Source of the DNA: Flammeovirgaceae bacterium UBA2786
GTDB taxonomy: Bacteria; Bacteroidota; Bacteroidia; Cytophagales; Cyclobacteriaceae
Reading direction: 5' to 3'
DNA: 56,196 nt
NCBI GenBank assembly: GCA_002352225.1
Contig: DEIA01000043.1
Span: 68,030-124,225 of the forward strand
The notes beneath the pieces were generated by a model. The model did no database searches and had not been told where the DNA came from. It worked only from the letters and a program-made list of their open reading frames with translations. Positions 7,308-15,312 of this stretch are shown here, one piece after another; the stretch's first letter is position 1, and each line of letters begins with the position of its first letter. The translations under genes and the position numbers were made by a program.

Positions 7308-8747
7308 ATGCGATACTTGTTTTTATCCTGTCTGGTGTTGGCGTTTAATTTTTCATACACTCAAATAAGGGTAAGCCTCAATCAACGCTACCTGATGAGT
7401 ACTGACGGGAAACCGTTTTTCTGGTTGGGCGATACCGCCTGGGAATTATTTCACCGGCTTACACGCGAAGAAGCCGAAGAGTTTCTGGAATTACGAAAAC
7501 AACAAGGGTTTAATGTAATTCAGGCTGTTGCACTTGCCGAAATGAATGGCTTACGCCAACCAAACCGCTATGGCGATTTACCCCTGATTGAAGAAGACCC
7601 TACCCGTTTGGCTACAACACCCGGTACTAATCCGGCCAACGAAACAGAATATGATTATTGGGACCACGTGGATTTTATTATCAACCGCATAGCATATAAA
7701 GGAATGTATGTAGGGTTACTACCCACCTGGGGCGATAAAGTAGCCCACATGTGGGGCGATGGACCGATTATCTTCAATGAGACTAATGCTGAGGTATATG
7801 GTGCAACCTTAGCCAAACGCTACGCCAGGCATTGGAATATTATCTGGATTTTGGGTGGCGACCGACCCGCTACGTACAAGGTTAAAATTGACAGCATTGA
7901 ACAAGAGTTTAATGATAAAGCCATCTGGCGGGCAATGGCTAAGGGAATTGAATCGGTATTAGGCAAAGATGCCTTTATTACCTATCACCCCATGGGTGGT
8001 GCTTCCAGTAGTACTTACTTTCATACCGATAGCTGGCTGGATATGAATGCCTTTCAATCCGGCCATGGTGCGCGCGAAACTGAAGTATGGGATTGGGTAA
8101 CCCACGACCTTGCGCTAAAACATCAAAAGCCAACTTTAGATATGGAACCCTGCTATGAAGACCATCCTGTAAATCCGTGGGATGGTAAATGGACTCGTGC
8201 GGAACGTGGATACTTTACTGCCTATGATGTTCGTGCACGAATTTACAGATCGGTATTTGCCGGGGCTTGTGGTGTTACATACGGCCATCATCAGATCTGG
8301 CAATTTCTTAATACTGAACTAAACCCACCCATTAACATTGGCGACACTTTAATTGGGTGGCAGAAAGCCGCAAAAGCCGAAGCTGCCGGACAAATGCAGT
8401 ATTTAAAAAAACTCATGTTATCCCGTCCTTATTTTGCACGGGTTGATGATCAATCGCTTGTGGCAAGCTATCCGGGCATTAATTATACCGATCATATTGT
8501 TGCTACCCGCCACGAAAACGGTTTATATGCCTTTATTTATCTTCCTCAAAATCAGCCCATTTCAATTGACCTGTCGAGATTAGCCGGAACCACCAAAGCA
8601 ATCAGTTGGTTCGACCCTCGTACAGGCAAAACGCTTTCAGGTTATTCAACCACTGCAACCGGAGTAGTACGTTTTACGCCTCCAAAAGAGGGTATGGACT
8701 GGGTGTTGATAATTGACGATGCCAGTCAGAATTTTCCAAACCCCTAA
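7308..8747 (+). CDS. Secreted glycoside hydrolase, DUF4038/GH140 (apiosidase-like)
   Basis: The ATG at 7308 gives a 479-residue protein starting MRYLFLSCLVLAF, a good signal peptide ending near SYTQ. In-frame ATGs at 7266 and 7290 would add 14 or 6 residues ahead of it and are less likely. The DUF4038 (alpha/beta)8-barrel begins with DGKPFFWLGDTAWELFHRLT, followed by IIWILGGDRPA and LDMEPCYEDHP, an acidic segment where a catalytic Glu/Asp is expected. The last roughly 90 residues form the pfam12904-type putative collagen-binding beta domain (SWFDPRTGKT, GMDWVLII). Characterised GH140 enzymes release apiose from rhamnogalacturonan II; other DUF4038 members are uncharacterised, so the substrate is uncertain. 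No other pectin gene is nearby. Confidence 0.85.
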   Translation: MRYLFLSCLVLAFNFSYTQIRVSLNQRYLMSTDGKPFFWLGDTAWELFHRLTREEAEEFLELRKQQGFNVIQAVALAEMNGLRQPNRYGDLPLIEEDPTRLATTPGTNPANETEYDYWDHVDFIINRIAYKGMYVGLLPTWGDKVAHMWGDGPIIFNETNAEVYGATLAKRYARHWNIIWILGGDRPATYKVKIDSIEQEFNDKAIWRAMAKGIESVLGKDAFITYHPMGGASSSTYFHTDSWLDMNAFQSGHGARETEVWDWVTHDLALKHQKPTLDMEPCYEDHPVNPWDGKWTRAERGYFTAYDVRARIYRSVFAGACGVTYGHHQIWQFLNTELNPPINIGDTLIGWQKAAKAEAAGQMQYLKKLMLSRPYFARVDDQSLVASYPGINYTDHIVATRHENGLYAFIYLPQNQPISIDLSRLAGTTKAISWFDPRTGKTLSGYSTTATGVVRFTPPKEGMDWVLIIDDASQNFPNP

Positions 8748-8768
8748 CCAAAGAGGGTTGGCTAATTT

Positions 8769-9791
8769 TTACTTTTTACACAACCTGATCTGTTCATCTG
8801 TAACCATGCGGTCGCCCAACGCTTCTGATTTATTAAACGACACACAGGCCAGTCCAAGGTTTCCGTTATTCAGGTAAGCCATACCCAGATAAAAGTAAAT
8901 CTTATCGACAAACGGATCGGTATCCAAAGCTTGTTTAAGTAATCGTTCGGCATATTTGTAGTCCTTGTTCATCAGACTAAGTATACCTTTGTTACGATAA
9001 GCCCATGCATTGTACGGATCAAGCGAAATGCTTTCGTTTATGTCATCCTCAGCTTTTTTTAATTGGTTCTGACTCAAATAAATAAAGCCTCTGTTATTCA
9101 GGTAATACGGATGGCGCGGACTTAACCTTAGTGCTTCTTCCACCAATCGCAACGCTTCGGCATAATTAGACTGTTCGATTTCTATCAGCGCTAGCGTGTT
9201 ATAGATGTTGGGTTCATCGGGTTTTAGTTGCGCAGCCGCTTTTAAGCCATCACGGGCCGCATCAAAATTCTTTTGATAATATTGAACTGTTGCCTGATTA
9301 ACCAGAATATCCACATTGCCAGGTTCAATCTGCAGGGCACGCTCGAAAGCCTGCAGTGCCTTTCCGAACTCACGAAGTTTAGTATAAGACATGCCTTGAA
9401 TAAAGTGGGCAAGCGCAGTGTCGGGCTTTGCGGCAATCACTTTGTCCAGGTCATCCAGCGCCTTATAATATTCTTTTAGTTCGTAGCTTGTATTGGCATG
9501 GTTAATTAGCGCATTAACAAAACCGGGTTTGCATTCCATAGCCTTTTGGTAATTTTCCTGTGCTTGCTGGAATTGCTTCTGGTTAAAGTGAACGGTGCCC
9601 AGGTTATTCCAGGCATCTGCATAACAGCCATCTAGTTTAATTGCTTCGCCATAATAATATTCAGCTTTATCGAAGTTACCTTCTTGTAACGCAATGTTTC
9701 CCTTTAACAAAAATTGTTGCAGGCGGGTTTCTTTCGAGGAAGTGCAGGCAGTTAGCAGCACTACTCCCATTACTAATTTCAAGTATCTCAT
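8769..9791 (-). CDS. TPR-repeat lipoprotein
   Basis: The ATG at 9791 gives 340 residues; a GTG six bases upstream is less likely. The N-terminus MRYLKLVMGVVLLTACTSS is a lipoprotein signal with lipobox LTAC, so the protein is anchored in a membrane facing the periplasm. The rest is a run of about eight tetratricopeptide repeats, recognisable by the spacing of G/A-x-x-x-x-A motifs such as YADAWNNLGTVHFNQKQF, ALQAFERALQIEPGN, and YYLNNRGFIYLSQNQLKKAE. TPRs mediate protein-protein contacts, and no partner can be named from context. It is convergent with the GH140-like gene, and the 21-base gap contains an imperfect hairpin but no clear T-run. Confidence 0.88.
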   Translation of the reverse strand: MRYLKLVMGVVLLTACTSSKETRLQQFLLKGNIALQEGNFDKAEYYYGEAIKLDGCYADAWNNLGTVHFNQKQFQQAQENYQKAMECKPGFVNALINHANTSYELKEYYKALDDLDKVIAAKPDTALAHFIQGMSYTKLREFGKALQAFERALQIEPGNVDILVNQATVQYYQKNFDAARDGLKAAAQLKPDEPNIYNTLALIEIEQSNYAEALRLVEEALRLSPRHPYYLNNRGFIYLSQNQLKKAEDDINESISLDPYNAWAYRNKGILSLMNKDYKYAERLLKQALDTDPFVDKIYFYLGMAYLNNGNLGLACVSFNKSEALGDRMVTDEQIRLCKK

Positions 9792-10117
9792 TTGCACTGC
9801 AACTTACATATCTTTATTCACATACGCCCATTCTAATCGGGATCCAACGGAAAGAGCTTTTTCTAAGAATGGAAACTGCCATAAGGTCTAATTAAAACTA
9901 TGCCAAGGCAAAGAAAGCCTTAAGTAAAATAATTTTTATTGGTAAAAATTACTCCTATCTCCCACTATACCGTACCATCTGACTTGTAAACCTGATGATC
10001 TTATATGAAAGGAAAGAATTATTCTGTTATTCCGTACTGGTACGGAGTGCCGTTTACCAACTCTCAGGTATTGAATTTGAATCGATACCTGATCAAATTT
10101 GAAAAAAAATATAACCA
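9792..10117. other. 326-base intergenic region with two inverted repeats
   Basis: No convincing gene. Two perfect inverted repeats stand next to each other upstream of the following gene: TCCGTAC-TG-GTACGGA at 10031-10046, and CAGGTAT with ATACCTG 13 bases apart at 10065-10091. The second ends 27 bases before the ATG at 10118. They could be operators or 5'-leader hairpins. The remainder is AT-rich with no T-run terminator. Confidence 0.5.
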
Positions 10118-11791
10118 ATGAAAAAATTTGTACTTATGCTGACTTTGGTGACCGTATTAACTCCGGCTTACACCCAGGTACTTGATGCTGAAAATACCTA
10201 TAAAATTTCAAGAGCATCTAAGCGCGGCTCACTGGCAGGGGTGGAATATAGTGAAACCGATAAAACCTATACCCTTACCTATTTTACCGATATGAAGAAG
10301 AAAGGAAAGGTTGTGGAATTCACATACGAACAATACGTATTTGACAACAACTTCAACTTTGTAAAGGATGGAGAGTTTACCGAAGAAGCGGATAAAATGA
10401 AAAAAAAATTCAAATGGTTCAGGTTTAAAGGCGATGAAGTGGTAACGATTGGAAACACCGTAGAAAATAATATGATGGGCACGTTGGTCATCAAGAAAAA
10501 GAAAATAACGAGCAAGTACAACTTCTTGTTGGGCGGTTACACACGAAACGTTGACATCCTGGAGAAGGTAAAACCAAAAACGGATGATGGCAACACGTAC
10601 ACCTTGATTACGCACGAAGAAGATGAAATGACCGGTGATTTATTCATACTTGTTTCTGTAAAACCAAAAATCGGGATAAAAGGTAATGAAGATGCCGGAT
10701 CCATTCGCCTGTTGAAGTTTAATAACAATCTTGATCTGGTAAAGGCCACTGATTTTAACTTTCAGTATCCACAAAGTTTTGTGTTTGGTCGCTATACCGA
10801 ACGTGAAAATTTCGATGATCCAGAGAGCCCAGGCATCGAATCATTAGTATTAATATTCGCGCCCTCAAATGCTATGGGCAAGAAAAATGCAGACCCAAAC
10901 AACAATAATTATACCTATGTTAGGGTTTCCGATGCTGGCGAAATAGTTGAGCGTTTTAATTTCAATAGCCCCTCCAGTTTCTGGAATATTCACGAATTGG
11001 TTTACAATAAGGCAGCTGGCGAAGTGTATCTCTATGGCCCGTCATTAGCCGGAAAAGACAAATACTTTAATGAAGGCGCTAAGCCCGGTATGAGTTTTGG
11101 CGGCTTTGGTGGTGGAGAAGTGAAATACAAAGCTGTTCAATTAATGAAGGTTAAAGATGGTAAGATGGTTTATCTTACAGAAACCAATTTGGAAGAGTTC
11201 ACTGCTAAGCAAAAATTTCCACCTAGTCAGAAAAAAACACCCGATTATACGGGTCGTGAATTTGGAATTAGAAATTATGAGTTCATATCAAATGGTGATC
11301 TGCTTGTGATTGGTCAGAATTACGATAAAAACAAAGATGGGTTTATCAATCGTTTTGAAGATATTCTTGGATTTCACTTTGATAAGAATGGTGTGTTGCG
11401 ATCACAATATGGTTTGGATACAAAAGAAAAGGGAATTACCGTTTCAAGCAACACAACCTATGGATTAACGTATAGAACAACCACTACTACCACAAAGATT
11501 TATTCCTGCCCACAAACCTTAGTAGAGGGAACAGATGGAAATGTTTATTGGATACTTCAGGAAATTAAGGGTATGGGACCAAACTCCAGAACTTTAACCT
11601 ACCCCCGAATAGGCAGAATCAATGTGACCGATGCTTCCGTGACTGATTTGAAAACTTTTGGCAAAGGAGAAGGTTATTATTTGGATTCCAACTATCCATT
11701 TTTGGCCTCTGGCAAAAATGAATCGATGGTGTTTTTTGGATCAGACAAAAGTGGTCGTGAACTTTGGTTTGCCCGGGTATTACTAAAATAA
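10118..11791 (+). CDS. Secreted protein of unknown function with an EF-hand-like loop
   Basis: A 557-residue protein I do not recognise. It has a clear signal peptide (about 1-19, ending PAYTQ), no lipobox and no transmembrane segment afterwards. The sequence is rich in beta-strand patterns interspersed with Asn/Asp/Gly turns (NNNLDLVKATDFNF, AAGEVYLYGP, NGDLLVIGQNYDKN, DGNVYWILQEIKG), which would fit a beta-propeller-like extracellular fold. One segment, DKNKDGFINRFE, matches a 12-residue EF-hand calcium loop at every ligand position (D1, N3, D5, G6, I8, E12). A lysine-rich patch lies at about 87-95 and 126-132. The gene is alone between an intergenic region with inverted repeats and a strong terminator. 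Function unknown. Confidence 0.8.
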   Translation: MKKFVLMLTLVTVLTPAYTQVLDAENTYKISRASKRGSLAGVEYSETDKTYTLTYFTDMKKKGKVVEFTYEQYVFDNNFNFVKDGEFTEEADKMKKKFKWFRFKGDEVVTIGNTVENNMMGTLVIKKKKITSKYNFLLGGYTRNVDILEKVKPKTDDGNTYTLITHEEDEMTGDLFILVSVKPKIGIKGNEDAGSIRLLKFNNNLDLVKATDFNFQYPQSFVFGRYTERENFDDPESPGIESLVLIFAPSNAMGKKNADPNNNNYTYVRVSDAGEIVERFNFNSPSSFWNIHELVYNKAAGEVYLYGPSLAGKDKYFNEGAKPGMSFGGFGGGEVKYKAVQLMKVKDGKMVYLTETNLEEFTAKQKFPPSQKKTPDYTGREFGIRNYEFISNGDLLVIGQNYDKNKDGFINRFEDILGFHFDKNGVLRSQYGLDTKEKGITVSSNTTYGLTYRTTTTTTKIYSCPQTLVEGTDGNVYWILQEIKGMGPNSRTLTYPRIGRINVTDASVTDLKTFGKGEGYYLDSNYPFLASGKNESMVFFGSDKSGRELWFARVLLK

Positions 11792-11816
11792 TTTTATCTA
11801 TATTATAGTTGGTACG

Positions 11817-11842
11817 GCTGCCCCAAAAGGGCAGCTTTTTTT
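11817..11842 (+). terminator. Intrinsic terminator upstream of the his operon
   Basis: Stem GCTGCCC with GGGCAGC, loop CAAAA, then seven T residues. It ends the transcript of the secreted-protein gene at 10118 and isolates the his promoter region. Confidence 0.9.
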
Positions 11843-11903
11843 AATTTTAGTAATGCCAAAATCATTAAAACAATCGTTAGGACACATTTATTCTAAATTT
11901 CGC

Positions 11904-11934
11904 TTTGACATCCAAGTACAATTCTGTTCTTTTG
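11904..11934 (+). promoter_or_regulatory. Candidate promoter of the histidine operon
   Basis: TTTG at 11904-11907 and TTCTTTTG at 11927-11934 (seven of eight to TAnnTTTG) are 19 bases apart, matching the Bacteroidota -33/-7 layout. Transcription would start only a few bases before the leader ATG at 11945. An alternative -7 element, TAAATTTC at 11894-11901, would give a longer leader but has no clear -33 partner. Confidence 0.4.
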
Positions 11935-11944
11935 ATCCATCAAT

Positions 11945-12016
11945 ATGACAAACACACAAAACATACACGGCCACCACCATCATGTAACCAACATGCGTGG
12001 CAATGCTTTGTTTTGA
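11945..12016 (+). CDS. hisL: Histidine operon leader peptide (HisL-like)
   Basis: A 23-codon reading frame from ATG 11945 to TGA 12014-12016, too short for ordinary ORF calling. Its codons 8-13 read HGHHHH, that is five histidine codons out of six (11966-11983). It lies directly ahead of a hairpin terminator and 75 bases before hisG. This is the design of a leader peptide whose translation senses charged tRNA-His. A ribosome stalled on the His codons would leave 11998-12009 free, whereas one reaching the stop codon would cover it. No protein function beyond attenuation is expected. Confidence 0.85.
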   Translation: MTNTQNIHGHHHHVTNMRGNALF

Positions 12017-12070
12017 TTAAACTATAAAAGAAATTGAAAAAGGCTTGCCAACATCCGGTAAGCCTTTTTT
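11998..12070 (+). promoter_or_regulatory. his attenuator: antiterminator and terminator
   Basis: Terminator: AAAAAGGCTTGCC (12037-12049) pairs with GGTAAGCCTTTTT (12057-12069), loop AACATCC, T-run 12065-12070. Competing antiterminator: GGCAA-U-GCUUU (11999-12009, end of the leader ORF) pairs with AAGGCUUGCC (12040-12049), with one bulged U and one G-U pair. The two structures share 12040-12049, so they exclude each other. This arrangement predicts readthrough into hisG when histidyl-tRNA is scarce and termination when it is plentiful. Confidence 0.82.
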
Positions 12071-12091
12071 GTTTTTAACTATGATTAAATT

Positions 12092-12952
12092 ATGAACTCC
12101 GTACTAAGAATCGCCATCCAGAAATCAGGCCGACTGCAGGAGGACTCGCTTAAACTTTTAAAGGAGAGCGGTCTGCAGTTCAGCAACGGTCGCGACCAAC
12201 TTAAAGCACAAGTCAGGAATTTTCCGGTAGAGTTACTCTTTCTGCGCGATGATGATATTCCGCAATACGTAGAAGACCGTGTGGCCGATGCCGGCATTGT
12301 AGGCGAAAACATCTGGGTTGAAAAACAGAAACAAAACCAGTTGATCAAGAGACTCGATTTCTCCAAATGCCGCCTCTCCATTGCCATTCCCCGATCGGAA
12401 GAATACACCGGGGTTTCCTGGTTGCAGGGAAAAAACATTGCTACCTCCTATCCCGCCATCGTAAAACAGTTTTTACAAAAACATAATGTACAAGCTGGCA
12501 TACACGAGATCAGCGGCTCGGTAGAAATTGCACCTGGCATTGGTCTGGCACACGCCATCTGCGATATTGTAAGCACCGGAAGCACGCTGCTAAGTAACGG
12601 GTTGAAAGAAGTTGAAGTAGTAATGCAATCGGAAGCTGTGCTAATTGCCACGCCTGATCTGGAAACGGGCAAGCAGGCTATACTGGAACAACTGTTATTC
12701 CGCATTCAGGCTGTGCAGTTGGCAAAGAACAACAAATACATTCTGTTAAACTGCCCAAATGAAGCGATACCTAAAATAACTTCAGTTATTCCGGGCATGA
12801 AAAGTCCAACCATTTTACCACTGGGGCGGGAGGGTTGGTCATCGTTACACTCGGTAGTAGACGAAAATGATTTCTGGGAAAAGATCGGGCAATTGAAATC
12901 GTTGGGAGCAGAAGGCATACTCGTAATCCCGATTGAAAAAATGATTTTATGA
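12092..12952 (+). CDS. hisG: ATP phosphoribosyltransferase, long form
   Basis: First step of histidine synthesis: ATP + PRPP to phosphoribosyl-ATP. At 286 residues this is the long form, with the catalytic bilobal domain followed by a C-terminal ACT-like regulatory domain from about residue 210 (NNKYILLNCPNEAIPKI, GREGWSSLHSVV), so no HisZ partner is needed and feedback inhibition by histidine is expected. The N-terminus LRIAIQKSGRLQEDS and the PRPP-binding segment ISGSVEIAPGIGLAHAICDI are clear. The stop overlaps the hisD start (ATGA). It lies 22 bases after the attenuator terminator and is the first structural gene of the operon. Confidence 0.97.
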   Translation: MNSVLRIAIQKSGRLQEDSLKLLKESGLQFSNGRDQLKAQVRNFPVELLFLRDDDIPQYVEDRVADAGIVGENIWVEKQKQNQLIKRLDFSKCRLSIAIPRSEEYTGVSWLQGKNIATSYPAIVKQFLQKHNVQAGIHEISGSVEIAPGIGLAHAICDIVSTGSTLLSNGLKEVEVVMQSEAVLIATPDLETGKQAILEQLLFRIQAVQLAKNNKYILLNCPNEAIPKITSVIPGMKSPTILPLGREGWSSLHSVVDENDFWEKIGQLKSLGAEGILVIPIEKMIL

Positions 12953-14229
12953 GCATGAAAAAATTTGTTAATCCCCCCACAAGCGAATGGCCTGAATTAT
13001 GCATGCGGCCGCAATTGGAGCTCGGCTTTCTGGAAGGAAATGTTAACAACATTCTGGAACGTGTACGCAAATCGGGCGATACTGCTTTGCTTGAATTTAC
13101 CCGCCAGTTTGATGGTGTGGTGCTGGATAAACTTGCCGTAACACCAGAAGAAATTTCTGAGGCTTCCCTAAAGTTGCCGACCAATCTTAAAACGGCCATC
13201 ATGGCGGCAGCTAAAAACATTGAAGTATTTCATGCCGCACAGGCACGCACCATAGAAAAAATTGAAACCATGCCTGGTGTTACCTGCTGGCGTAAGGCCA
13301 CACCTATTCAAAAAGTAGGCATCTACATTCCGGGCGGAACAGCGCCTTTGTTTTCTACAGTGTTAATGTTGGGCATACCGGCACGTTTAGCAGGTTGTAA
13401 AGAAGTTATTCTGTGTACACCTCCCGATAAAGCCGGAGTCATTAATCCCGCCATATTGTTTGCGGCACAGCTAACAGGTATTACAAAAATTTTTAAAGCA
13501 GGTGGTGCGCAGGCAATCGCGGCTATGGCTTATGGTACGGAAACTATTCCACAGGTAAGTAAAATATTTGGGCCGGGTAATCAGTATGTAACCAAAGCCA
13601 AACAGATTGTAAGTCAGCAAGGTGTTGCCATTGATATGCCGGCAGGACCATCAGAAGTTTTGGTTATTGCCGATGAAAATGTAAATGCAAAATACGTAGC
13701 TGCTGATCTTCTCTCGCAGGCAGAGCACGGTGCCGATAGCCAGGTGGTATTGGTTTCAACTTCCGAAAAAACATTAACAGCCGTTGAACAGGAGTTGGAA
13801 AATCAATTAATAGACTTACCACGCAAAGACATTGCCCATAAAGCGTTGAGCAGCAGTTTATCTATTCGGTTTGATAATGAGAACCTGCTTATTGATTTCG
13901 TAAATGATTACGCACCCGAGCACCTCATTATTAATACCCAAAACAACAAAGAGTTGGAGCAACAAATTATAAATGCAGGTTCTATTTTTCTGGGAGCTTA
14001 TACACCAGAAGCAGCCGGTGATTATGCTTCCGGTACCAATCATACTCTACCGACTAATGGCTATGCAAGAGCATTTGGGGGGGTGGCATTAGAGAGTTTT
14101 ACTAAATACATAACGGTGCAAGAGATTACAAAAGCAGGTTTGCAGATTATTGGTCCGGTAGTCGAGACTATGGCCGAAGCTGAACAATTGAAAGCACACG
14201 GCATGGCGGTAAGCGTGAGGTTGAGCTAA
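12949..14229 (+). CDS. hisD: Histidinol dehydrogenase
   Basis: Last two oxidations of the pathway, histidinol to histidine with two NAD+. The 426-residue zinc enzyme has all expected residues: Gln257 and His260 in SQAEHGADSQ, Glu324 and His325 in YAPEHL, Asp358 in AAGDYASGTNHTLPT, and His417 near the C-terminus (KAHGMAVS). Length matches the family. The ATG overlaps the hisG stop by four bases, so translation is coupled. A second in-frame ATG two codons later could be used instead. It is followed by a 51-base gap to hisC. Confidence 0.97.
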   Translation: MSMKKFVNPPTSEWPELCMRPQLELGFLEGNVNNILERVRKSGDTALLEFTRQFDGVVLDKLAVTPEEISEASLKLPTNLKTAIMAAAKNIEVFHAAQARTIEKIETMPGVTCWRKATPIQKVGIYIPGGTAPLFSTVLMLGIPARLAGCKEVILCTPPDKAGVINPAILFAAQLTGITKIFKAGGAQAIAAMAYGTETIPQVSKIFGPGNQYVTKAKQIVSQQGVAIDMPAGPSEVLVIADENVNAKYVAADLLSQAEHGADSQVVLVSTSEKTLTAVEQELENQLIDLPRKDIAHKALSSSLSIRFDNENLLIDFVNDYAPEHLIINTQNNKELEQQIINAGSIFLGAYTPEAAGDYASGTNHTLPTNGYARAFGGVALESFTKYITVQEITKAGLQIIGPVVETMAEAEQLKAHGMAVSVRLS

Positions 14230-14280
14230 CATAGGGATTCAGTGATTGGCATTCAGTAAACCGTAACAAGAAACCAAAGT

Positions 14281-15312
14281 ATGTTCGATATAAATCAGTT
14301 AGTAAGAAAAAATGTATTGAGACTTAAACCGTACTCATCCGCACGCGATGAGTTTCAGGGACAGGCCTCCGTTTACCTCGATGCCAACGAAAACCCATAC
14401 CCTACCGGTTATAATCGCTACCCCGATCCGCATCAGATAGCTGTAAAAGAAAAATTAGCAGCAATTAAACAGGTTGATCAATCAAATATCTTTCTGGGCA
14501 ACGGAAGCGATGAAGTGATTGATTTACTGTTTCGTGCATTTTGCGAACCGGGTAATGATAACGTAGTGATTCCACAACCCACATACGGTATGTATGCTGT
14601 ATGCGCAGGCATTAATAATGTGGATATTAAATATATCAACCTTACCAACAATTTCGATCTGGACGTAGATGCAACACTTCAAACCTGCGATGAGCAGACA
14701 AAAATAATTTTTCTATGCAGCCCGAACAACCCGGCAGGCAACCTCATCACCACAACAAAAGCTGAAACACTCATTCAAAGATTCACCGGACTGGTGGTGG
14801 TAGATGAAGCCTACATTGATTTTACCAATCAACCCGGTTTAGTACCATTACTCAATCAATATCCCAACTTAATTGTATTACAAACACTTTCCAAAGCCTG
14901 GGGGCTGGCCGGCATACGAATGGGTATCGGGTTCGCATCCACTGAAGTGATTCATGTATTAAATAAAATCAAACCACCGTATAATATCAGTATTCTTTCG
15001 CAACAGGTAGCACTGAAAGCACTTGATAATGAAGTCCGCAAAAATGAATGGGTAAAGGAAATTATTTCGGAACGTGAAAAACTAATTATTGAATTAAAAA
15101 AGCTACCGCAGGTAATAGAAGTGTTTCCGTCTGATGCAAACTTCCTGTTAACCCGTGTTAAAGACGCCAAAGACATTTATCGTAAATTAACAGAGCGGGG
15201 TGTAATTGTACGTGATCGCTCCGGTGTAGTGTTGTGCGATAATTGCTTACGTATTACAGTAGGCACTTCCGCAGAAAATGAAATAATTATCCGAGAATTA
15301 AGTCAGCTATGA
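14281..15312 (+). CDS. hisC: Histidinol-phosphate aminotransferase
   Basis: PLP enzyme (class I/II aminotransferase fold) converting imidazole-acetol phosphate and glutamate to histidinol phosphate. The 343 residues include LDANENPYP (33-41), GNGSDEVIDLL (73-83), SPNNPAGN (147-154), VVDEAYIDF (173-181) and the Schiff-base lysine Lys205 in TLSKAWGLAG. The C-terminal Arg that binds the phosphate substrate lies in the NCLRITVG segment. The stop codon overlaps the hisB start by four bases. Confidence 0.97.
   Translation: MFDINQLVRKNVLRLKPYSSARDEFQGQASVYLDANENPYPTGYNRYPDPHQIAVKEKLAAIKQVDQSNIFLGNGSDEVIDLLFRAFCEPGNDNVVIPQPTYGMYAVCAGINNVDIKYINLTNNFDLDVDATLQTCDEQTKIIFLCSPNNPAGNLITTTKAETLIQRFTGLVVVDEAYIDFTNQPGLVPLLNQYPNLIVLQTLSKAWGLAGIRMGIGFASTEVIHVLNKIKPPYNISILSQQVALKALDNEVRKNEWVKEIISEREKLIIELKKLPQVIEVFPSDANFLLTRVKDAKDIYRKLTERGVIVRDRSGVVLCDNCLRITVGTSAENEIIIRELSQL

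Noticed and set aside
8736..8762. An imperfect hairpin (CCAAACCCC / GAGGGTTGG) between the GH140-like and TPR genes
   Set aside because: The stem is interrupted and no T-run follows directly on either strand, so it was not called a terminator.
10229..10615. A 128-residue minus-strand frame in the secreted-protein gene
   Set aside because: Shadow of a well-supported plus-strand gene with a signal peptide; the antisense product is Phe/Ser-rich with no recognisable domain.
12786..13220. A 144-residue minus-strand frame across the hisG/hisD junction
   Set aside because: Antisense to two certain enzymes with a translationally coupled junction; no domain.
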